64,000 nucleotides of DNA from Pseudomonas sp. FeN3W (GCA_030263805.2 CP136011.1:310001-374000); one strand, 5' to 3'. Shown: positions 43,638 through 52,632, numbered from the stretch's first letter. Notes: generated by a model not told the origin, from the letters alone. Numbers and translations are program-made.

Positions 43638-45503
43638 TTAGAGCTCGAAGTCTGTCGATAATTTTTCGCGGCCCACTCGTCTTCTTATTTTATTGTCTAG
43701 CTTATCCAGCACGCCGCTCAAGTCGAAGTTGTTCACCACAAACTCGATTTGCTTTTCCGTGCTGGCGGCCTTAACAACTTCCATAATGTCAAATCTATCG
43801 AGGAGCCCTTTTATTTTTTCAATGTCTTCTGGATCTTTGAGACGGCTAGATTTAGTAAGAAGGGCTTGCGGGGTTTCTCCGAAATTGGATGCAAGTCGTT
43901 TATACGCACCACCCAATCTTGCTCCAAGCCTTAACTCTTTACTTATCCCATATGCTCCGCAAATGGTTTCATATTTCATGGGAAGACTTGGATCTTGCGC
44001 AGAAGCATTTTGTAAATTGAAATCTTCTTTTAGCCATGACACCTTCTCCAGATATTCCAGAGAACCCTTCAGGCTAATGTAGGGCGTAAAGCCCAAATAT
44101 TCTTTCGCATATCTGAGCTCTTTTTTGAAATCCTCTAATGCCTGGTCAATATCATCACAAGACTGCATAATATGCACTGATTGTTGCTCATTTCGATACG
44201 TTCCGATAGTTTCGGATAGGTACTTCCTCATGAACTCTACTTCATGCGATGTTGTCATTAACTTAAGCGTGCTGACGCTGCAAGCATCATGCGTGATCGA
44301 CACTACACTATTCTGTAGTGATTGCCCCCAGTAAGCACCCCTTAGATAAAGCCTGGTTCCAATATCATTGCTAAACAATGAGTATTGCTGCGGGCGGCTT
44401 CCAGTCAGCCATTCAACAACTTCCGGCCTATGGTAACGCATTGCTGTTGATAGCTTTTCATCAACCTCGACACTCTGTTCACTTATGCTGCTATAAGGGA
44501 TAAGCATTGTAATGTGGCTTTTGCTTTCAAGAATCCTGCTTACAGACTCATGAGGCAGAAGCGTCATGGCCATCGCAGCTTCCACGTCCTCAACGCAATT
44601 ATTGCCTGAAACTTTAAATCCTCTGTACGGAACGACAGATGAGCTTGTTTCTTTTTGAGTGACGGGCATGGCTCTAACACCGCCAGCAGCCTCAACTGCG
44701 TTAGCTAGCGCCGGCTCAACAAGCACTGGGAGATACTTTGGAAAGTTGCGTGCATTCCAACCCTGTGACGTATCTGGTTGATTCAGCCTTAGGGCCTCAA
44801 CCCGAAACGCCTCTGCAAGCATTTTTCCTGTGGCAAACTCCGGCTTGCCTGATTTGATTTCCTTTATCAGAGGAATTCCCTGCTTCAGCTCCTTAAGCGT
44901 TTCCCCGACTAAATCAACTTGTGCCTGGAACCTCTTCAGAGTCCATGGATAATTTCTGGATGTGTGCTCATATTGGCTGAAATCGTCTGGCATCTCTAGC
45001 CCGAGTTTTGATAGCAAAACAATTGCATGCTCATCCCAATTTGAAGGGTGGCCAACAAAAATAAACAATCCTTCCCGTTGAGAATATCGCGAGCTGAATA
45101 GCTTCACATCAGTTATTAATTCTTTGGCGAAAGCGTCTTTATCAATAAGACCAGAGTGGGCTGTGAGCGCCAAGTCATACATTGAACGGGACATATAGGT
45201 GCGGATTAACCTTCCCCTGGATTCTTCATCCAGTGGTTGATCAGCAAGTGAATTCAGAAATGCTGCGTAACCCGGTATATTTTTTACCAAGGAGTCTTGA
45301 AATAATCCGTTCAAATCTTCCGCACTATAAGCGCTTCTTAGCAACCCCTGCTTAAATTTATCGTTAAATAGATAGGGGGCTTTCTCAAGGGTTTGAACAA
45401 CCTCCCGCAAAGAAATAAAAGGCAAAATTGCCGAAACAATATCCCCACGACTTTCTCGGATGGCTTCGCTATACAACTCGCCTATAATACTTTCAATGCT
45501 CAT
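43638..45503 (-). CDS. Large unknown protein with C-terminal tail REKLSTDFEL
   Basis: 621 residues from ATG 45503 (AGGAATATCTT before it); an in-frame TTG at 45563 is less likely. No domain recognised, but the last ~45 residues (AASTEKQIEFVVNNF, then NKIRRRVGREKLSTDFEL) resemble the end of the 29708 protein, which finishes MRRDIVAGDFEL. The tail is slightly irregular (basic residues spread over RRRVGREK), and DFEL is shared exactly. It lies between a membrane protein gene upstream and a small unknown gene downstream, all on the same strand. Confidence 0.7.
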   Translation of the reverse strand: MSIESIIGELYSEAIRESRGDIVSAILPFISLREVVQTLEKAPYLFNDKFKQGLLRSAYSAEDLNGLFQDSLVKNIPGYAAFLNSLADQPLDEESRGRLIRTYMSRSMYDLALTAHSGLIDKDAFAKELITDVKLFSSRYSQREGLFIFVGHPSNWDEHAIVLLSKLGLEMPDDFSQYEHTSRNYPWTLKRFQAQVDLVGETLKELKQGIPLIKEIKSGKPEFATGKMLAEAFRVEALRLNQPDTSQGWNARNFPKYLPVLVEPALANAVEAAGGVRAMPVTQKETSSSVVPYRGFKVSGNNCVEDVEAAMAMTLLPHESVSRILESKSHITMLIPYSSISEQSVEVDEKLSTAMRYHRPEVVEWLTGSRPQQYSLFSNDIGTRLYLRGAYWGQSLQNSVVSITHDACSVSTLKLMTTSHEVEFMRKYLSETIGTYRNEQQSVHIMQSCDDIDQALEDFKKELRYAKEYLGFTPYISLKGSLEYLEKVSWLKEDFNLQNASAQDPSLPMKYETICGAYGISKELRLGARLGGAYKRLASNFGETPQALLTKSSRLKDPEDIEKIKGLLDRFDIMEVVKAASTEKQIEFVVNNFDLSGVLDKLDNKIRRRVGREKLSTDFEL

Positions 45504-45564
45504 AAGATATTCCTGGAAAACTGCTTTGTATTCATCACACCAGAAAATATCACGCGGCGTCAAC

Positions 45565-46158
45565 CTATGGCTGATAGGCGCCTACATTGATTAGGTTTTC
45601 CATAGCCATGTTCATTGAGAGCGTGCACCCATAGAAAAGCAATACCGAGACCGACACTGCGGCAAGGATGACCATCCACGGCTTTACGTGCTCAAACCTG
45701 GCCTCGGCCATTTGAAAAGCGAACAGGGTTGCCGTGCCTGTCGTGATCGTGATTATGGAGCGAATTAACGACAGAGGATCCATTCCCACCTGCCATGCCA
45801 CCAGAGAAAAGAACCCAACCATGAGAGTATGGGCCATGAAATATCCATGGAAGACCAAAGAAGAATTTAAAAAACCTTCGGAAAACCTAAATAGAAAGTC
45901 GCCTTTGCGATTATCACATAGCATCTGAGGCGCTGTGAGTAACGCCATCATCATGGCGAACATCATCACGAAGAAGCCGATCACCACAGGATTCATGCTG
46001 CTTAAAGCCGCCCCAATTGAAGCGAACAGTAATAGATAGAAGGCTGCCAGGCTGGCCTTCATCATCGAGGGCTCATTGACCCACAGCCTGAACAGTTGAG
46101 GTGCGTGTGTGATTGCCCCGAAGGTATAGTGGATAGGGTGAACGATTTCTCTAAGCAT
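45565..46158 (-). CDS. Multi-pass membrane protein
   Basis: 197 residues with about five hydrophobic segments: ASLAAFYLLLFASIGAAL, VVIGFFVMMFAMMMALL, YFMAHTLMVGFFSLVAW, SIITITTGTATLFAF and MVILAAVSVSVLLFYG. The N-terminus is soluble and the C-terminus short, ending GAYQP. It is an inner-membrane protein of unknown function, weakly reminiscent of Yip1-type topology. The promoter has a TATGAT box near 46190 and AGGAT before ATG 46158. It is probably transcribed together with the tailed gene 43638, 61 bp downstream. Confidence 0.7.
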   Translation of the reverse strand: MLREIVHPIHYTFGAITHAPQLFRLWVNEPSMMKASLAAFYLLLFASIGAALSSMNPVVIGFFVMMFAMMMALLTAPQMLCDNRKGDFLFRFSEGFLNSSLVFHGYFMAHTLMVGFFSLVAWQVGMDPLSLIRSIITITTGTATLFAFQMAEARFEHVKPWMVILAAVSVSVLLFYGCTLSMNMAMENLINVGAYQP

Positions 46159-46252
46159 GGTTTAATCCTGTCAATTCACATTGATCATATTACGAAAACA
46201 AGGCGTTGGAAAGCCGCCAGTGGGTCGCTTCTCTGTGTTTCTATGCTGACTA

Positions 46253-46281
46253 TTGACAGAATGTCATTTTAAATGTATAGT
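46253..46281 (+). promoter_or_regulatory. Promoter of the first terD-like gene
   Basis: TTGACA (46253-46258) and TATAGT (46276-46281) are separated by 17 bp. The -35 box lies in the dyad TGACA-GAA-TGTCA (46254-46266), which could be an operator. The leader contains AAGGAG before ATG 46331. Confidence 0.7.
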
Positions 46282-46330
46282 TATCTGCAAATGGCTCAGC
46301 GCCATTTCAAACACCACAAGGAGATGCAAC

Positions 46331-46918
46331 ATGGGAACCCTGAACCTCGACAAAGGCCAGAAGCTCAACCTGGACAAGGTTGCGCCCGCGCTTTCAGTAG
46401 CCATGATCGGCCTGGGCTGGGAGGCACGCACCACCGATGGTCAGCCGTTTGACCTTGATGTCAGCGCCTTCATGCTCAATGCCAGTGGCAAGGTGCGAAG
46501 CGATAAAGATTTCATCTACTACGGGAACCTGAAATCCATTGAAGGCGCCGTTGAACACACTGGCGACAACCAGACGGGTGACGGCGATGGTGACGACGAA
46601 TCCATCAAGGTGAACCTGGCGATGGTTCCTGAAGATGTGCAGCGCGTCGTTTTCACCGTAACGATCTACAAGGGATCTGAGCGCCGCCAAAGCTTCGGCC
46701 AGGTCAAGGGTGCGTATGCACGCCTGATCGACAACGTGACTGGCGCCGAGATCGCGCGCTTCGACCTGACTGAAGACTACAGCACCGAGACCGCAATGCA
46801 GATGGTCGAACTGTACCGTCGCGATGGCACCTGGCGTTTCGGTGCTATTGGCCAAGGCTATACTGGTGGCCTGGCGGCAATGGCTACCGACTTCGGCCTG
46901 GATGTGGTTGGCGGCTAA
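46331..46918 (+). CDS. TerD-family stress protein
   Basis: 195 residues. MGTLNLDKGQKLNLDK is the TerD/TerX N-terminus; GLGWEAR, PFDLDVSAFMLN, DFIYYGNLKS, GDGDGDDESIKVNL carry the conserved acidic calcium-binding sites. The end matches the family's FG-IGQGY-GGLAAM region. TerD proteins bind calcium and are part of tellurite/phage/stress-resistance systems whose mechanism is unclear. No other ter gene (terA, terB, terC) is seen in this window. ATG 46331 is preceded by AAGGAGATGCAAC. Confidence 0.92.
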   Translation: MGTLNLDKGQKLNLDKVAPALSVAMIGLGWEARTTDGQPFDLDVSAFMLNASGKVRSDKDFIYYGNLKSIEGAVEHTGDNQTGDGDGDDESIKVNLAMVPEDVQRVVFTVTIYKGSERRQSFGQVKGAYARLIDNVTGAEIARFDLTEDYSTETAMQMVELYRRDGTWRFGAIGQGYTGGLAAMATDFGLDVVGG

Positions 46919-46962
46919 TTGCCTGTTCAAGCGCGGGCCTCCGAAGGGATCCGTGACTGAGA

Positions 46963-46985
46963 AAGGGCTCTTCGGAGCCCTTTTT
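46963..46985 (+). terminator. Rho-independent terminator after terD-like gene
   Basis: AAGGGCTC-TTCG-GAGCCCTT followed by TTT. It has a perfect 8-bp stem with a stable TTCG loop. Confidence 0.88.
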
Positions 46986-47010
46986 ACTTTATTGAAAAAG
47001 GGAAATCATC

Positions 47011-47661
47011 ATGGCAGTGGACATCACGAAGCGCGAAACGCCCGCTCAGGGAAAAAGCGTCATCAACCTCGATAAGCGCGGCTCGACCCTATCTCTCGAT
47101 AAGAAAACGGGGTTCGACAAAATTGTTGTGAATCTCAACTGGAACCAGGGCAAGCCGCAGAAAGTGGGCTTTCTAAAGTCGCTATTTGGCGGAGAATCCA
47201 AAACCGGCGTTGATCTTGATCTAGGATGCCTATTTGAGCTCAAAAATGGGCAAAAAGGCTGCGTGCAGGCGCTTGGTAACGCCTTCGGTGACTACCGTAA
47301 TGCCCCTTACATCCACCTGCTTGGCGACGACAGGACAGGAGCCAACCAGAATGGCGAATTCATGTGGATCAACGGCGCCTTTTTCAGCCAAATAAAGCGG
47401 ATCGTTATCTATGCCTTCATTTATGAGGGCGTCGCCAGCTGGGGTGAGACGGATGGTGTTATTACCGTTCAAACACCTGGGCATGACACGATTCAGGTTG
47501 CGATGGATTCAAATGCCGATCTCCCGCTTTGTGCAATTGCCATGATTGAAAATGATCATGACAATCTTAAAATCACCAAGCTGGTAGAGTTTTTCAGTGA
47601 TCAGGAAAAGCTCGATATCGCCTATGGATGGAACATGAATTGGTCGGTAGGATCCAAGTGA
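47011..47661 (+). CDS. Divergent TerD/TerA-like stress protein
   Basis: 216 residues. VINLDKRGSTLSLDKK, IVVNLNWNQG, GVDLDLGCLFEL, PYIHLLGDDRTG and IYAFIYEG match the TerD fold with fewer acidic residues, as in TerA or other family members. It lies just after the first terD-like gene but is separated by a terminator and so is separately or read-through expressed. Probably calcium-linked envelope or stress function in partnership with the first TerD; a strong terminator follows. Confidence 0.8.
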   Translation: MAVDITKRETPAQGKSVINLDKRGSTLSLDKKTGFDKIVVNLNWNQGKPQKVGFLKSLFGGESKTGVDLDLGCLFELKNGQKGCVQALGNAFGDYRNAPYIHLLGDDRTGANQNGEFMWINGAFFSQIKRIVIYAFIYEGVASWGETDGVITVQTPGHDTIQVAMDSNADLPLCAIAMIENDHDNLKITKLVEFFSDQEKLDIAYGWNMNWSVGSK

Positions 47662-47673
47662 CTGAATGAAGGA

Positions 47674-47710
47674 GAAGGCCCTGGGGCAACCTGGGCCTTC
47701 GCCATCGTTT
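47674..47710 (+). terminator. Rho-independent terminator
   Basis: GAAGGCCC (47674-47681) pairs with GGGCCTTC (47693-47700), followed by GCCATCGTTTT. Confidence 0.75.
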
Positions 47711-47844
47711 TGTAGCAGCCTCATGAGATTGTGTTGCGCTTCAGTTTGAAGGGTATTGCAAGGCTACGTTCATTTTTGTAATATCTATATTGACAGGATC
47801 ATTCGATCTGTCTAACAACACGTCGCTCAACGAGGACACAATCC

Positions 47845-48294
47845 ATGAGACAACATTATCTGTACATCAATTTCAGCGATCTATTCAACAGCCTTGCCGA
47901 AATTGCCAACCCCAAAAAAGCTTTTGGCTTTCCCCCAACTGACATTATCAAGCTGACAGAGACTCAGTATCAGATCCAGGTCGCTTTAGCTGGCTATCGC
48001 AACGAGAATGTTACGGTTACCTTTGAGCCATGCGGCGCCCGTAGCCATGAAGGCCAGCTTGTTGGTGATAGGAACCTTCTTCGGATCGAAGGAAACTTTC
48101 CCAAGCCGGAAGGTGATTCAGGAATGGTGACCTATATTCAGCGCAACATTGCCCGACGTAACTTCAAACATGCGATTGCGCTAGATCGTCATATTGAAGT
48201 TGAAAGCGCAAAACTTGAACATGGATTGCTAACCATCGATCTTAAGCTTGTTGTGCCGGACGAGCACAAGCCGCAAACAATAAAGATCAATTGA
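47845..48294 (+). CDS. Small heat-shock protein (Hsp20/IbpA-like)
   Basis: 149 residues with the alpha-crystallin domain: FGFPPTDIIKLTETQYQIQ, VALAGYRNENVTVTF, NLLRIEGN, YIQRNIARRNFKHAIALD (the IbpA-type R-x-F-x-x-x-F/A-x-L strand), HGLLTIDLKLVVPDE. It is an ATP-independent chaperone that holds unfolding proteins. A GACAG...CTGTC dyad (47792-47812) lies in the leader just after TATATT and could be an RNA thermometer or operator. ATG 47845 follows GAGGACACAATCC. A perfect terminator lies eight bases after the stop. Confidence 0.9.
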   Translation: MRQHYLYINFSDLFNSLAEIANPKKAFGFPPTDIIKLTETQYQIQVALAGYRNENVTVTFEPCGARSHEGQLVGDRNLLRIEGNFPKPEGDSGMVTYIQRNIARRNFKHAIALDRHIEVESAKLEHGLLTIDLKLVVPDEHKPQTIKIN

Positions 48295-48302
48295 GTCAAA
48301 AG

Positions 48303-48325
48303 AGCCGGTCGAAGACCGGCTTTTT
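48303..48325 (+). terminator. Rho-independent terminator of the Hsp20 gene
   Basis: AGCCGGTC-GAA-GACCGGCT followed by TTTT. Confidence 0.9.
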
Positions 48326-48362
48326 GTATAACAATGTTCATCACAGCATCAGGTGTTATTAA

Positions 48363-49214
48363 TTGCAGAACTACATAAATGGCTTGCAATACATCCCAGC
48401 AAGTCTAACGAAGAAAGACATTCAAGAGATTGCGTGCCCTTCTTACGAACGATTGATCATTGATCCCGAACACCCCTCTTATCGTGATGCGTGTGAGCAT
48501 TTTTCACAAACTAAGTATAAATATCCATATTTACCACTTTATCTTGGGAATCATGACATACCAAATGTAGAGAAAATCGACTTGAACGTCTTGCGCCTTT
48601 TGATAAGAATGAATAATTCAGAGGCGTCTATTTATTTACCAATGCAACTTCTTCCTTTGAAAGAACTCATTCTTTGCACAATTAATTACCATCGCCAAGC
48701 GTATTCAGCAAACAAGGATTGCTTTGTTTATTTAACTGTTAGGGCATGCACGTTTGAACAACTCTATTACAAGAACTCAATGGGTTGGCACATTGATGGT
48801 TTCCAGGGATCCAGAATTGAACGTCACATTATTGAGCAAGACGCTTTCTGGTGTAACTTATCAGCAACACAATTCCTATTGCAGCCAATGTTTTGTGAAG
48901 GCTTGAACCCAACAAAGCACGATATCAACATGTTCTTTGATAATCAGGCAGATAGTCGATTCATGGTTCAATCCCTCGAAAAATCGATATACCTTGCAAC
49001 ACCATACAATATCCATAGAGTGAATCCCAATCCGTTTGATGGCAAAAGAGTTTTTGTAAGAATTAACTTTTCCCCTGTATTGATAGAAGATCACACAAAC
49101 ACCTTCAATCCTGAATTTCCAGAGTACAAATTCAAACCCAGGGTTGATGTCAGGGATTTTTTATGGCAATACAATGCCTGCGAAGTTAGCGACTCCGGGT
49201 TTATCTTTGCCTGA
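48363..49214 (+). CDS. Putative 2OG-Fe(II) oxygenase
   Basis: 283 residues. NSMGWHIDGFQG gives an H-x-D metal motif, and NIHRVNPNPFDGKRVFVRINFSP gives the distal H and an R eleven residues later, the pattern of 2-oxoglutarate/Fe(II) dioxygenases. These hydroxylate proteins, nucleic acids or small molecules; the target is unknown. The start is TTG 48363 with AGGTG eight bases before; no in-frame ATG close by preserves the N-terminus. It is followed by the DHH phosphoesterase on the same strand. Confidence 0.55.
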   Translation: MQNYINGLQYIPASLTKKDIQEIACPSYERLIIDPEHPSYRDACEHFSQTKYKYPYLPLYLGNHDIPNVEKIDLNVLRLLIRMNNSEASIYLPMQLLPLKELILCTINYHRQAYSANKDCFVYLTVRACTFEQLYYKNSMGWHIDGFQGSRIERHIIEQDAFWCNLSATQFLLQPMFCEGLNPTKHDINMFFDNQADSRFMVQSLEKSIYLATPYNIHRVNPNPFDGKRVFVRINFSPVLIEDHTNTFNPEFPEYKFKPRVDVRDFLWQYNACEVSDSGFIFA

Positions 49215-49296
49215 CCTACATGATGAAATGGATTAACATGCAGTTTTTGAGTTAAACTGAAAAAATAAACGACCAAAACTGAGTTTTTCAATCGTC

Positions 49297-50184
49297 ATGA
49301 CCAAGACAACAATCCTTTACCATGCCAACTGTTTTGATGGCACGTTCTCAGCAGCAGTAGCCAAAGAGCATTTTGGGGATTCGGCAACCTACGTGCCCGT
49401 AAGCTATGATAAGCCTCTTACTGACTTTTCTAATCAGCGTCTGTTTTTCCTTGATGTCGTCTACAAGGAAAAAGATATGCAATTACTTTTGGGCAAGGGC
49501 AATGAGATTCATGTCATTGATCACCATCGAGACAATGTAAAACCCATCGCCCATCTTCCTTTGGCCTCTTTGAGGTACGATGCAAATGAATCCGGCGCCT
49601 CCTTGACTTTCAAGCACCTGAATCCAGGAAAAGAGCTGCCGCTTGCCATTGCACATGCCAGAGATTATGACCTTTGGCGCTTTGAATTGACGGGAACCCG
49701 CCACTTTGTGGCGAATCAGGCGACTCCCCCCCTCGAAGTAGACAGCTACCGCGAACTGCTCAGGCTTGAGGGCCGAGATTATGAGCAATTCGTTGAAGCT
49801 GGCAAGGGAATACTGGCGTATAAGAACAAACTAGTCGAAGAAATTTCCGCAAGTGCAATAAATATCAAACTCAAAGGCATCGAGGGATGGATGGTCAATG
49901 GGCCAGCAGAACTCAGAAGCGAAATTGGCAATTATCTATCAATAAAGCATAAAGCAGCTTTCGCCCTGATTTGGAGTGAGCGCTCTGACGGGAAGATCAA
50001 AGTATCATTGAGGTCAAGCGAAGGAGATGCGCCTCTCCAGATTGCGAAAGCGCTTGGAGGTGGCGGCCATGACCGGGCAGCCAGTGCCGTCATGGAAAAA
50101 TCAAAGTTCAATAGACTGGCTAGTTCAGCAAAAAAATCTGTGCAAGCGCGATCCCTGTCAGACTCCTGCTGCGATCATCATTAA
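49297..50184 (+). CDS. DHH/DHHA1-family phosphoesterase
   Basis: 295 residues. LYHANCFDGTFSAAVA, LFFLDVVY, IHVIDHHRDN (DHH motif) and the C-terminal DHHA1 motif ALGGGGHDRAASAV are present. The family includes oligoribonuclease-like NrnA and c-di-AMP phosphodiesterases; the short single-domain pair here is more like the phage/bacterial oligonucleotide or pAp phosphatases. It could recycle nanoRNA or a nucleotide signal. It is followed by a perfect 20-bp palindrome. Confidence 0.85.
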   Translation: MTKTTILYHANCFDGTFSAAVAKEHFGDSATYVPVSYDKPLTDFSNQRLFFLDVVYKEKDMQLLLGKGNEIHVIDHHRDNVKPIAHLPLASLRYDANESGASLTFKHLNPGKELPLAIAHARDYDLWRFELTGTRHFVANQATPPLEVDSYRELLRLEGRDYEQFVEAGKGILAYKNKLVEEISASAINIKLKGIEGWMVNGPAELRSEIGNYLSIKHKAAFALIWSERSDGKIKVSLRSSEGDAPLQIAKALGGGGHDRAASAVMEKSKFNRLASSAKKSVQARSLSDSCCDHH

Positions 50185-50190
50185 AGCAAA

Positions 50191-50210
50191 ACCGCCAGCA
50201 TGCTGGCGGT
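50191..50210. terminator. Perfect 20-bp palindrome after the DHH gene
   Basis: ACCGCCAGCATGCTGGCGGT, no T-tract. It may end transcription or protect the 3' end; the IS607-type element begins just beyond. Confidence 0.5.
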
Positions 50211-50303
50211 AATTCATATCACACTTCGAAAACAACCGCTTTAAACAACCTATCCAAACCTACTCACGCAGTTTGAACAGTGTTTAAAACCTCAAAGTCG
50301 CCC

Positions 50304-51971
50304 TTAAAAGGGCACATCTTCGAGGCCGTCACTCCCGCAGTGAGGGTGACTCGCGTGACGGGGTCTCACCGTCAACGTCCGGGTAGGGCTCAGTGAATGG
50401 GCCAGGCCTTTGCGTGTTGCCACGCATTGCTTGGCCGAAATCACAGGCGCAGGGGATTGTTTATGATCCCCAGACCGCACGTGCGCTGCATGCGCCGCTG
50501 ACAGGTTTTTCCTCACGCCCGCCCAGAATGACCATACATGCTTCGCCCGATTCCTTGCAGGTAGGGCAAAGGTGACATGGCCACCCCCGCGTGTGGGTGC
50601 AACACCCGCTCGCGTGGACAGACGTTCGGAAAAACCCAATCCACGTCGGGCGATGGCCGTGGCCGCGCCCTGGTGGACAGAAATGCCTCGGACACTGGCG
50701 TGATTCACCGCGCCAATCACCGAGGTGTAGGCCGGGTTGACGTCAATGACTTCTACTCCGGCCCTGAAACAGGCGCTGCGTAACGCAGCCCCCACCTGTG
50801 CGTAAAAGAACCCAGAGAGCAGGCGTGCTGCCTTCGGATTCATCATGGTTAAATCGGATTTCTTCTGACGAAAATCCAGCTTTTCCAACACCAGTGGCTT
50901 GCCAGCGGCGGCGCACTGCGCCGCCACAGCCTTGGCCAGATCACCTATTTTGGCCTTGGCCTGATCGGTGGATAGACCATAGGTGGCGCATTGCAGGCGT
51001 TGGGTATTGGTCAAATTACCAAAACGATCCAGCTCGGCCAACGCCAGGTGATCGGCATTCAGATCGAGGCCAAAGGCACCAAGCCCGCGTTTCGTGACTA
51101 TCGGGACATCGTCGTGCTGGGTCGAGACAAAGACGCGCCAGCCCTGATCGTCTCGGATAAAGCGATAGCTCAGCGCTCGCCCTGCTACCAGGGAATTCAA
51201 AATGGATGGGTGGCCATAGGCAAACTGGACATCGGTCAGTGTGATGTATTTGCCCAGCGCTTCTGGCAAGCGCACCCTGAGCCTCAGGCGCTGATCAGCC
51301 TGCACAGTCGCCACGCAGCTCTGGCAGCCTGCGGTTTCATCCTTGGAGCCGACCAGGAAGAACTGATCACTGCGGCTGGTTTGCCAATCCTTTTTCCAGT
51401 CAGCGTGCGTCAATTGTGCATCATTGAATTGGCTGCGAAAACGCTTGCGAGAGCCAAAGCATAAACGGACTTTGCCGCAGGCTTTCTCAGTAATCATGCG
51501 TTCCAGGCGCGCCTGCTGGCGCGCCAGGCTGCGTTTCTTTTGATGCAGTGAGAACGCTAACTTATCGATCTTGACTGGATCGACAGTTGTCATTTTCTTT
51601 TTGGGTTTGCGCAGCACCTTAAGTTCTTTGTCCAGGCGCACAAGGGTTGAGGTCAGTCGCTTAATCTTGCCCTGAGCCTCATGAATGAGGTCACCCTGAC
51701 GGGACTTAATCGACTCAATCTTGCCTTCCAAGAGCATGCGGATGGCATTGAAATGCCGGGCGGTGATGCCGTAGTCAGCAATAAACCTGGATTTTAGTTG
51801 GGCAATAGAAACCACTTCATCCTTGCGGTGGCAAGCGGCAAGCGAAGTGTTCTTCACCATAGCGGCAAACAACTTGCGCTCCAGTTGCCCGTATTGCTTC
51901 GCATAGGCATTTAAGGCAGCGTCTTGCGCAGCCTCTAGTACTAAGCGAGTTTGATAGGTGAAGACGGGCAA
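50304..51971 (-). CDS. IS607-associated TnpB-related protein, 555 aa
   Basis: It contains GLGAFGLDLNADHLALAEL (RuvC-I Asp), GKPLVLEKLDFRQKKSDL (RuvC-II Glu) and, at the RuvC-III position, ISVHQGAATAIARRGLGFSE, where the usual D-x-N is replaced by H-Q-G-A. A zinc ribbon of four cysteines is not seen. This is the long TnpB-related accessory protein type. It may be nuclease-altered. The first 200 residues form a charged helical region. The C-terminal 100 residues are low-complexity and overlap the likely guide RNA region of the element. Confidence 0.85.
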   Translation of the reverse strand: MPVFTYQTRLVLEAAQDAALNAYAKQYGQLERKLFAAMVKNTSLAACHRKDEVVSIAQLKSRFIADYGITARHFNAIRMLLEGKIESIKSRQGDLIHEAQGKIKRLTSTLVRLDKELKVLRKPKKKMTTVDPVKIDKLAFSLHQKKRSLARQQARLERMITEKACGKVRLCFGSRKRFRSQFNDAQLTHADWKKDWQTSRSDQFFLVGSKDETAGCQSCVATVQADQRLRLRVRLPEALGKYITLTDVQFAYGHPSILNSLVAGRALSYRFIRDDQGWRVFVSTQHDDVPIVTKRGLGAFGLDLNADHLALAELDRFGNLTNTQRLQCATYGLSTDQAKAKIGDLAKAVAAQCAAAGKPLVLEKLDFRQKKSDLTMMNPKAARLLSGFFYAQVGAALRSACFRAGVEVIDVNPAYTSVIGAVNHASVRGISVHQGAATAIARRGLGFSERLSTRAGVAPTRGGGHVTFALPARNRAKHVWSFWAGVRKNLSAAHAAHVRSGDHKQSPAPVISAKQCVATRKGLAHSLSPTRTLTVRPRHASHPHCGSDGLEDVPF

Positions 51972-52023
51972 GTGGGGTATTCCAAACTGAATGGCTTGAT
52001 ACTAATCAGATCTTCTATACGGG

Positions 52024-52632
52024 TCAAGCCGCTTGCTGCAAGTGTTTTAGGTTTTTCCGTGAACGCGAGCCATATAACCTGGCAGAAAACACCGTCATCA
52101 ACTCGATAACGTCAGCAACAAGGCTGGTTTCCAGATTGGCCTCTACTGGTTGATCAACAATCACCACCTGTGTTTTATTCAACTTGCACAATTCAAAAAT
52201 GATATCCGCACCAAACCTGAGCAAGCGGTCTTTGTGAAGTAGTACCAACGTTGATACCTGGCCTAGCGCAATCATCCGCAGTAGCTTGAGAAAGGCTTTC
52301 TTTTGATAGTTCAAGCCACTGCCCAAGTCGCTGAGTATTTCTACATCCCTGTGTCCAGCGCTGTGACAATACTGAATCAGCCTGTCTCGTTGTCGAACCA
52401 GGTCTTCCTTTTGATCATGGCTAGATACGCGAGCATAGCCCACCACCTTACGTTGTTCTGGACTGTGCCTGCCTATCAGCGCATGGAGATCATTCACAGC
52501 ATAACGACGATGCTGACCACAGGTGCGAAAAGAGGGTCGCAAGCGGCCATCTTTTTCCCAACGGCGAAGTGTTGAAATGGATACGCCGAGTAATTCGCTG
52601 GCTTCGACTATTGATAAATGCTGCATGATCAT
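52024..52632 (-). CDS. IS607-type serine recombinase (TnpA)
   Basis: 202 residues: an N-terminal MerR-type helix-turn-helix (LSIVEASELLGVSISTLRRW) followed by the resolvase domain with the catalytic serine in VVGYARVSSHDQKEDLVRQ, then LSDLGSGLNYQKKAFLKLL and LVLLHKDRLLRFG. It catalyses excision and integration of the element with little target specificity. Complete and probably functional. Confidence 0.93.
   Translation of the reverse strand: MIMQHLSIVEASELLGVSISTLRRWEKDGRLRPSFRTCGQHRRYAVNDLHALIGRHSPEQRKVVGYARVSSHDQKEDLVRQRDRLIQYCHSAGHRDVEILSDLGSGLNYQKKAFLKLLRMIALGQVSTLVLLHKDRLLRFGADIIFELCKLNKTQVVIVDQPVEANLETSLVADVIELMTVFSARLYGSRSRKNLKHLQQAA

Noticed and set aside
46394..46930. A 178-codon minus-strand frame opposite the terD-like gene.
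   Set aside because: Antisense to a clear TerD protein; no start signals or family features.
50393..51464. Plus-strand open frames of up to 157 codons within the IS607 tnpB gene.
   Set aside because: They are antisense frames kept open by high GC; the minus-strand protein has recognisable RuvC motifs.
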